This document shows, one piece after another, positions 57,001 through 64,000 of a stretch of 64,000 nucleotides of DNA. Under the pieces are notes generated by a model. It saw nothing but the letters and a program-made list of their open reading frames with translations, did not search any database and was not told where the DNA came from. Each line of letters starts with the position of its first letter. Position 1 is the stretch's first letter. The stretch covers positions 310,001 to 374,000 of the forward strand of contig BDSL01000040.1 of assembly GCA_003116995.1 (NCBI GenBank), given 5' to 3'. This DNA comes from Yamagishiella unicocca. Lineage: Eukaryota; Chlorophyta; Chlorophyceae; Chlamydomonadales; Volvocaceae. The translations under genes and the position numbers were made by a program.

Positions 57001-60000
57001 TGCTGCTGCTGCCGCCGCTGACGTTAATGTTGCGCCTTCCGCGGCCGTCGTGGCTGTCATCATGATGCTCTGGATGTCCTGCGGCTGCGGCTGCTGCGGC
57101 AGCGGCTGCTGCTGCTTCTGCTGCTGCTGTGCCGGAATGCTGGGATCATGCAACCTGGTCCGTCAACGATGACGCCACCTCGTGAGAGATCACCTCCTGA
57201 ATCATGACTGCGCTACCAGGCACCACCCAACCCACCATCGATCCCACCCAACTCAGTCCAACCCATCATCATCATCATCATCGAGCTACCAGCCACACAA
57301 ACACCCAAAGCGCGCGCAAACACGGCCCTGTCGCTTCCCCCCTTCCCCTGTTGCTGTCGACTTCACACCACCGCTGCCCAGGCTGCTCGGCTGCTCCTCA
57401 CAGCCCGGCGCCTGCACCCGGGTCCCAGTCCCGCCGGGATGTCGGAAAGCACCGGTGCCGCCGCCGCCGCCGCCGCCGCCGGCGACGCCGCCGCCACCAC
57501 CGCTGCCTGGTCCTCCCTGGAGTCCTCCGCGGAGCCTCTGCTGGCTGCCGCTGGTTCGGGTGTCCTGCCCCCCTCCTTGCTGCTCCAGCTGCTGGTCGAC
57601 GTGAGCTTCGACTCCCCGCAGCGGCTGTCGCCAGCCTTCCTGGTGCGAGCTCGGGGTGGGGTGGGGTTTCGAGGAAGACCCGTGGGAGGGGTGGGGGGGG
57701 CTAGGGGTGCGGGGCGGGTTAGAGAGGAACCCTGTGTTGATCGCATGAGGGCCAAGCAGCCAGTAGTGGGGCTGGGGTAGGGGTAGGTGCGGCGGTGACG
57801 CGGCGTGTGGTGCTTCCCTGGCCAGTCCGCTTGCCGCAGGACCCCACCCCTGCGCAAGTGCCTCCTCCATGCAGTCATCGGAGCCGCCGAGTTGCAATAG
57901 CCCCCAACAGCCCCCAACAGCCCCCAACAGCCCCCAACAGCCCCCAACAGCCCCCAACAGCCCCCAACAGCCCCCAACAGCCCCCAACAGCCCCCAACAG
58001 CCCCCAACAGCCCCCAACAGCCCCCAACAGCCCCCAACAGCCCCCAACAGCCCCCAACAGCCCCCAACAGCCCCCAACAGCCCCCAACAGCCCCCAACAG
58101 CCCCCAACAGCCCCCAACAGCCCCCAACAGCCCACACCAGCCCCCAACAGCCCCCAACAGCCCCCAACAGCCCACACCAGCCCCCAACAGCCCACACCCC
58201 CATACGCATCCAACATCCCGCCTCCCCGCGCGCGCGTCCAGGTGTCCGAAGGCTATGCACCAGCTAGCCGACGACGTCTCATGTCGAGTTACCGGTTATT
58301 TTCTGCACCCGCCCCCCCCCCCGCAGTCCCAGCTGCTCCAGGCGGCGATGACAGAAGTGGACCGCTCGGCCTTCCAGCTGACAGGACCGCCACCGCACTG
58401 CCATCATCATACCCGACACCACCACCAACAACAACAACAACACCAACAACACCAACAACGAGACCACCAGCACCAATACCACCAGCAGCACCAACAACAC
58501 CAACAACAAGACCACCAGCACCGCCGACAACAACAACAACACCAGCAGCACCATCAGCGGCTCGACGGGGCAGGGGCACATAACAACAGCCGCGGCGCCG
58601 CCGCCGCCGCCGCTGATGCAACAGCGGCCCGCCGCCCGCGGCCGTCGGCGGCTCCGCCGCCGCGAGCGGCTCCTCCTCCTCCTCCGGCGGCGGCGGCGGC
58701 GCAGGTCCTGACGGCGGACGAGGTGTCGTACGCCGCCGCGGCGGTGTCCCGGCTGATGCGGAGCCAGCGGTACGTGGCGGCCAAGGTGGTTCAGTCGCTG
58801 GCGGCGGGGGTGATGGCGGCGGCGGCGCACATGTCCCCGCGGGCGCTGTCTCAGGCGGTGTGGGCGCTGGCGGAGCTGCGAGCAACGGTACGACATGGCC
58901 GGGCGAGGATGGGACGAGAACATGGGATGATGGGATGGCAGCATGGGATGGGAGGAAAGGGGCGGGCAGTTGAGGGCCTTATGCGGCCTTAACGGGGCGC
59001 CGCAAGAGGCCAAGCGCACTGATATGGTGGGGGAGGTCAGGGGCGTCTCAGGTCCATCTGGGCGGCACCGGTGTTTCCTAAACAAGACCTCCCCCCTAAG
59101 CCCCTCCTCTGTACCCTGTTGGCGAACACGGTGGCACCTGGGGCCCCCGGCCCTCCTCTTCGCCCCCACCCCCCTCCTCTTCCTTTTACCCTCCCCTCCC
59201 CATGCGCCAGCTACACTGCCCATGTCGTGTAACCGGGTCTCTTTTGCAACCCCCCTCCTCCCACTGCCCACATCGCGTCACTGGGTCTCTTTTGCAACCC
59301 CCCCCCCCCAGGCCTCCCGCCTGAGCCCCCAGGGAGCCGACCTGCTGTTGCGGGTCCTGGCTTCGAGGATGGGCGCCTTCCCGCCGCAGGTGGGTGGAGA
59401 GGAGACCCGTGGGTCGGCACTGAAAAGGAAATCGATTAGGTGGGAGGGAGCCGGGGCCGCAGGTTGGGGGCGGGGGAGGGCAAGAGCAAGGGGCCGGGCA
59501 CTCGAGGGAGGGCGCTCGAGGGCGGCCGGAGGGGAAGGCCGGGGGATATCGCGAGAGGCGGAGTGGAGCCATGCGTTCACCGAGACCCATGTTTTGGGGC
59601 GAGCTTATTCCTCAGGCGAGGGAGGCCAATGTAAGGGTCGTCCCTAACCCCCCTCAATAGCTCAAAAGTCAAAACCCTAAATAAGCTACCACGAGGTTCC
59701 CCCGGGATGTCTTTAGGGAAAAGGGCTTTTCCTCGATGAGCTGTTCGGGCCGCTAGCGGCGTTGCCCCCCCCCCCCAACGGGCACGAGCCCGCGCCTGCA
59801 GCCGCTCGAAATCCTCGCTAGCTAGCTGGTAATTCTGTTATCGGTTAAACGGTTGCAAATCTCAACCGCCGACTCAAAACGCCCGCAGGCGCTGCCGCTG
59901 CTGCTGTGGAGCCTGGCGCGCATCCGCCTGCGCCCGCCGTCGCGGTGGATGGTGTCGTACACCCAGCTCGTCGCGCCACATGTACGGCAGTACGACATGC

Positions 60001-62661
60001 GCCAGGTGGCGCAGCTGGTGTGGGCGTACGGGCAGCTCACGCCCGGCGCGCCGTACGCCAAGATGTACTACCGGCCGCCACGAGGTCTCGTGCGCTGCGT
60101 GCTGAGGTGAGTGGAGGCGTAACCGCTCACGGGGGGGGAGGGGCGGCAGGGTTGTACGACGATGTACGGCCGCATTTTCCGACCCGCTTCTTGAACACAC
60201 TCAACACCACATCGCCTTCCGACTGTCTCCCTCTCTCCCTTCACTCCCCCCCGGCGCCCTCCCCCCTCCCCCCCCTTCCCTCCAGGCGCTGCCTTTCGTC
60301 CATGCGAGGTGGAGGCAGGCAACGAACGCAACGACCACAACGACTGCAACCACCGCAACGACCACAACGGCTGCAACGAACACAACGACTGCAACGAACA
60401 CGACAAGCCCCGGGACAGCTGCACCAGCAGGAGCTAGTTGCGCTTGGCATCGATCGGGACCAGGGCTTCGAGCTGCAGCAGCAGCGGGAGGCGGCTGGTG
60501 GATATCGGGAGCAAGAGCAGGGCGAGGACGAGGACAAGGAGCAAGAGCAGGAGGAGGAGGAGGAGCAGGAGGCTCGTGGGGGGCTGGGTGTGTCGTACCA
60601 CTACAGCGGGATGCGCCCTGCCGACGGGTCGCTTCTGGTGTTTGGGTTGGCGGGTCTGGAGGCGAGGCCGGGGGGCGCGTGGATGCGGCAGCTGTACCGC
60701 TGGTCAGGTGAGGGTGAGGGTGGGGGGGACACGCAAAGGGTGGTGGGGGGCGGGGGGACCCGGTTAGACGGCATAGGAGACGGAGGGCACGCCGGGGGCG
60801 GGGGGAGGGGGGAGCGGCGGCGGGGGAAGGGAAGGGGAGGGGCGGAAGGCTGTGACCTGTGAGGTAGCCGGGTTGTGGACGGGTGGTTGCGGGGGTGGGA
60901 TGTACGGCGGTCGTATCGTCGCAGCTTTGATGGGGCGACGTGGGCGTGAGTCGATGTGAGCCGATGCGACATGGAAGTCGTGGTGGGTGGCCCTGGTCAG
61001 GGAGCAGGGGGGGAGCAGCGGAGGCAACCCCCAGGCAGGCAGGCAGGCAGGGGACACCAGCCGCCCGACCGCCCCTGCTTCTCCAGCGGCCGCACCGCCC
61101 AGCAGCGCGCTCTCCCCTTCCTCCGCCCTCACCCCGCAGGCCCCCAGCTGCCGTACTTTGGATCCCGGGATCTGGCGCTGCTGCTGTTCGGGTTGTCGCG
61201 CCTTGAAGCCCAGCCGCCGCCGTACTGGATCCGCCGGTGAGGTCCAGGGAGGGCACGGCAACGCGGGGGATGTCCTCCTCACGTACCCCCCTCCCTCGGC
61301 CAACACTTCCTTCAAATCCTATACACGAACACCCTCAACCCCGGCTCTCTAACCACGTCCCCTGCCCAACATGTTCCGCCGCCAGCACTCCTCACCCCCC
61401 GCCTCTTTGACTCCCCCTCACCCCCCTCCACTTCATCCCCCCCTCCACCACCACCTCCCCCTCCCCTCCTGCAACACCCCCTCCCTCCCTCCCTCCCCCC
61501 CCTTCCCCCGAGCACGAACATTCCAACATGTGTACCGAACCCTTTCCCAAGTCAGGTCCCAAGCCAGCGCCGACCCACAGATATTCCTCTCACACCCTCC
61601 CCCCTCCCCCCTCCCTCAAAACGGTTTTTTCTGGCATCCACGGGTCTCCCTCGAAACCCTCCTCCCTCCCTCCTCCCTCCCCCCATCCTCCCTTCCGCCC
61701 CCTACCCCCCCTCCTCCTCTAAACTGTTCTCCTTGCATCCACGGGTCTTCCTCGAAACCCTCCTCCCGCCCCCTTCCCCCCCTCCCCCCCTCCTCCCCGC
61801 CAGAGCCCTCCGCTGCGTCTCCCGGCAGCTGCCCCACGCTACTGGCCTGGACGTCGCGCACACCTGCTACGGCCTGGCTAGGCTGGCGGGGGGGCGGCTT
61901 CCCTGGAGCCTCATGGCGGCACTCAGGGTACGACAAGTACACGGAACCCCGCCCTCATAAGGCCTCTTTTGTAGCTCCCTGGCATCGCCCTCGTGAACGA
62001 CTCTGGCTGCTTGCCTAAAATTCTTACCTTTGCCGTGTCGTGTCTTGTTGTCTTGTCATGTCGAGCCGGGCAGGGAAGGGCAGGGCAGGGAAGGGCGGAG
62101 CTGTTTTCATGGGTTTTGTGGGATGCTGACGATGCCGGCGGCCCGGCCCCCCTGCAGAGGCTGGTTCCGGAGCTGCTGAGGGAGCGGAGCGCAGCCGACG
62201 GCCCCGCCGGCAGCCGCGGCGGAGGTGGAGGCGGCGGCGGCGGCGGCGGCCGCGAGCAGCAGGAGGCGCGGGAGGCGTGGGTCGGCTTCCTCAACTCCGC
62301 CTACAGGCAGCTGCGGGACAGCGTTCGGGCTGCGGCGGCGGAGGCGGCGGCGGCGGGAGGGGGATCCCACCGGCAGGGGCCGCCGCCGGGGCTGCGGCAA
62401 CGGCGGAGGCGCCGACAGGAACTGGAGGTGGCCGAGGGGTTTAAGGGTCGGGGCGATGAGGGAGCTGAGGGTCCGACTGAGGGTGGCGGCGGTGGCGGCG
62501 GTGGTGGCGGCGGCGGCGAGGTTGCGGATGCTGGGCTGGGGGGTAGTGGTAGCGGGTCGGGGCGGCGGGGCGGCGGCAGCTGCCGGGGTGTGCGGCTGGC
62601 GCTGCAGACCGGGAGGCCGGGGCTGCGGTGGTCCTGGCGGCGGGTGCTGCCGGCCTTCTGA
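51003..62661 (+). CDS. large OPR/FASTK-like helical repeat protein
   Basis: Exons: 51003-51038, 51353-51625, 51706-53697, 54024-54587, 55021-55134, 55611-56234, 56776-56847, 57382-57642, 58327-58887, 59312-59389, 59889-60106, 60286-60707, 61140-61236, 61804-61927, 62158-62661; phases close to ~1979 residues. The C-terminal third carries 35-40-residue helical repeats: LSQAVWALAELRA; LLLWSLARIRLRPPSRWMVS; VAQLVWAYGQLTPGAP; LLVFGLAGLEARPGGAWMRQ; LALLLFGLSRLEAQPPPYWI; VAHTCYGLARLAGGRLPWSL. The Trp-bearing PPPYW is close to the PPPxW mark of algal octotricopeptide repeats; FASTK-family helical repeats are an alternative. Such proteins are mostly organellar RNA factors, so a role in chloroplast or mitochondrial RNA metabolism is inferred. 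No RAP domain was recognised. Long Ala, Gln, Gly and Pro-Ser tracts interrupt the protein. Intron 2 (80 bases, donor GTCCGG) is weak and could instead mark a frame error. An alternative start at 51244 opens exon 3's frame directly. Confidence 0.6.
53729..53750 (+). repeat. two TTTTAGGG telomere-type units, OPR-like gene intron 3
   Basis: GGGTTTTAGGGTTTTAGGGG immediately precedes an introner-like head block. Confidence 0.8.
53754..53850 (+). mobile_element. introner-like head block, OPR-like gene intron 3
   Basis: GGGGGTTTCGATGAAGACCC, GTGGATGCGAGGGTAACCG, TTATGAACAGACGTATTGAG, ATGCATGCTGGAGAACTGGG, in gene orientation about 55 bases after the exon 3 donor. Confidence 0.8.
55480..55552 (+). 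repeat. 13-nt tandem repeat, OPR-like gene intron 5
   Basis: Six copies of AACCACACACCCC shortly upstream of the exon 6 acceptor. Confidence 0.9.
56470..56520 (+). repeat. tail block, OPR-like gene intron 6
   Basis: CCCAGTCGAGTTATCGGTTC, then TTTTATTGTAACCCCCC, in gene orientation. A different tail subtype (GCGTAAACGGTTTTTAC) follows at 56725-56745, just before the exon 7 acceptor. Confidence 0.7.
57643..57690 (+). mobile_element. short head block at the donor of OPR-like gene intron 8
   Basis: From the donor: GTGCGAGCTCGGGGTGGGG, then TGGGGTTTCGAGGAAGACCC and GTGGGAGG. In gene orientation. Confidence 0.7.
57898..58195 (+). repeat. 10-nt (CAGCCCCCAA)n minisatellite, OPR-like gene intron 8
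   Basis: About 24 perfect units followed by several degenerate ones (CAGCCCACAC). Each unit carries a pyrimidine run and a CAG, so the array offers dozens of acceptor-like sites before the modelled acceptor at 58326. A tail block (GTCGAGTTACCGGTTATTTT, ~58283) intervenes. Confidence 0.9.
59215..59311 (+). repeat. two tail blocks ending at the exon 10 acceptor
   Basis: CCATGTCGTGTAACCGGGTC, then TCTTTTGCAACCCCC, and a second copy CCACATCGCGTCACTGGGTC, TCTTTTGCAACCCCC, the latter running straight into the C-run and CAG of the exon 10 acceptor. Confidence 0.8.
60740..60790 (-). repeat. tail block, antisense in OPR-like gene intron 12
   Basis: The minus strand reads TCTCCTATGCCGTCTAACCG, then GGTCCCCC, about 35 bases after the exon 12 donor, so it is opposite to the host gene. 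Confidence 0.65.
61615..61770 (-). repeat. two short head blocks, antisense in OPR-like gene intron 13
   Basis: Minus strand: TTTCGAGGGAGACCCGTGGA, TGCCAGAAAAAACCG (61618-61660) and TTTCGAGGAAGACCCGTGGA, TGCAAGGAGAACAG (61723-61765). The host gene is on the plus strand. Confidence 0.75.
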
Positions 62662-64000
62662 AGCGCGGCACCGGTGACGGGTGACATGACGCGCGGGAGG
62701 CCGGGGCTGGGGCGGGGATGGTGGAGAGGAACGCCGCTGGGGGGGGGGCATAAAAACCGTCGGCGCGACAAGGACAGGGCAGTTGGCGCATGGTCGGCGG
62801 ATACCGTACCGGGGGCGGGGGGGGGCGCATGCTGGAGCACTGGGACGGACTACCGGCAAACCTATGGGGCTGCGGTGGGGGCGAGGGGGTAGAGAGGAAC
62901 ACCGGGTGGGGCCGGGGAAAGCGGGTTACACAAGTAAGGGGCGGCTTGCGGCATAGCTCGGGGGCGGGGGGAGAGGGGGCCTTGGCGAGTATCGTATTGC
63001 GACAGATGCTATCGAGCGTTTAGAGGTTGCGGGAGGTGGGGGGCCGGAGGCAGGGCCGCGGTTTGCGGCCGGGTAGCTGCCGGGAGCTGGGTCGTCTAGG
63101 CGGCGCTACCGTATGCAGTGACGGCTGGCGGGAGGCACGAACTCCTCTCCCCCCCCCGCGGATTGTCTCTTAAACCCCTTCGCCAGCTCTCTTGAGTGTG
63201 TAAGCTAGTCCCGGAACACCCTCTGCGCCAGTGGGGTTGGGGGTGAGAGCAAGAGAGGAAACCCCGTGGGTCGGCACTGACACGTAAGAAACCGACTAAG
63301 AAGTGTTTGGTACACTGGGGGGCGGTGGGGGTGGGGTGCATGGTGGAGCGCGTGGGTGGTGGCGCCGGAAACCCGTGGGAGGAAGTGGCGAAACCCCGTA
63401 AGGGGGAGTGGCCAAAATCCGTGTGTGTGCGGGGTGGGGGATGGGGGGCAGGCTGGTGCGGTATGCCGGGGGCTTCCAGGTTTTGCTGATGCCCGGGTGG
63501 TGGGCAGCAGAAGCGACAGCGCAGGCCCCACAGCGGTCTGTCCGCACCCGCAACCCCGCGACCCCGCGTCATGACCCTCAGTCGGTTGCTGCCAGCGCAC
63601 CCAACACACCCCACCCATCGCATCGCATCACACAACATCCCATCACATAACATCCCAACACATCACGTCACATCACCCGCTGATCCGCGCGTCACCGTCC
63701 TCGGCCCCCGTGTATGGTCCCTCGGTTGCACTCTCCAGTGCCGACCCACGGGTTTCCTCTCAGCTCCATCGATGTACTAAGCAGTGCCAATCGATTGCCT
63801 CACCGCCACCCGCCCCGCGTCGGGCAATCAAACGAAGTCCTCAGACACAGCAAGACAGCAACCCCTGCAATCCCCCTTCCCAGCCTCTTCGCCAGCTTGT
63901 GACGCTAGTAACATACTCTCACTCTCTCCTACGTCGTTTCCACCGGTCTCCTAGCCGCCGCCCGCTTCCCCCCCCCTCGCGTCCCTCTCCTCTTCCCCTC
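62662..64000. other. downstream region, no firm gene
   Basis: After the OPR-like stop. It contains antisense tail-like blocks (ATAAAAACCGTCGGCGCGAC near 62750) and GTGGGTCGGCACTGACAC-type blocks near 63265 and 63740. No coding exon could be supported. A repeated CATCACA/CATCCCA microsatellite-like stretch occupies 63617-63680. Confidence 0.45.
63199..63203 (+). terminator. candidate TGTAA poly(A) signal for the OPR-like gene
   Basis: First plus-strand TGTAA seen after the stop codon, about 540 bases downstream. Confidence 0.45.

Noticed and set aside
57286..58260. Minus-strand 274-324 residue frames over the 10-nt array
   Set aside because: The array lies in an intron of the plus-strand OPR-like gene. 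The frames are long only because the 10-nt unit lacks stops in every phase; the composition is monotonous.

Overview
This is a GC-rich, very intron-dense nuclear segment from a volvocine green alga (Chlamydomonadales; Chlamydomonas/Gonium/Volvox relatives). The evidence is the gene content (a PAS-linked class III cyclase of the Chlamydomonas CYG type, an mTERF-like protein and an OPR-like helical repeat protein), GTGxGT-type splice donors, TGTAA poly(A) motifs, long Ala/Gly/Gln runs inside proteins, and interstitial TTTAGGG/TTTTAGGG telomere-type repeats. No prokaryotic operon, rRNA, tRNA or CRISPR array was seen.

Six genes were reconstructed exon by exon; splice phase was followed by hand and every model closes in frame. 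In order: (1) mitochondrial-type ribosomal protein uL24 (minus, 4576-2076); (2) a PAS-domain nucleotide cyclase with guanylyl-cyclase signature residues (plus, 5402-16284, 15 exons); (3) a GDA1/CD39 apyrase with a membrane helix near each end (minus, 30457-22098, 12 exons); (4) an mTERF-like organelle protein (plus, 30853-33663, 4 exons); (5) a voltage-gated K+ channel with a long C-terminal tail (minus, 50332-37647, about 21 exons, last exon uncertain); (6) a ~1980-residue OPR/FASTK-like helical repeat protein (plus, 51003-62661, 15 exons). Genes 1/2, 3/4 and 5/6 are head-to-head pairs separated by 395-825 bases that look AT-richer than the gene bodies and are probable bidirectional promoters. 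Between them lie long stretches (16.3-22.1, 33.7-37.6, 62.7-64.0 kb) with minisatellites and only tentative genes.

The most striking feature is in the introns. They repeatedly carry the same short sequence blocks: a 'head' block (CCCGTGGATG ... AAAAACCGTTT ... GATGCATGCTGGAGAACTGG) that often starts at or within about 20 bases of the 5' splice site, an alternative head (AGAATCCGCGAATCCACGG), and 'tail' blocks (TGTCGTGTAACCGGGTCTTC; GTTACCGGTTCTTTT; CGTCAACGGTTTT) near the 3' splice site. The blocks recur in unrelated genes, mostly in the sense orientation, with some antisense or nested copies. This is what a family of introner-like elements would look like.

Many introns also contain minisatellites, some of which multiply splice-site sequences, including a seven-fold tandem copy of a functional donor in the apyrase gene.
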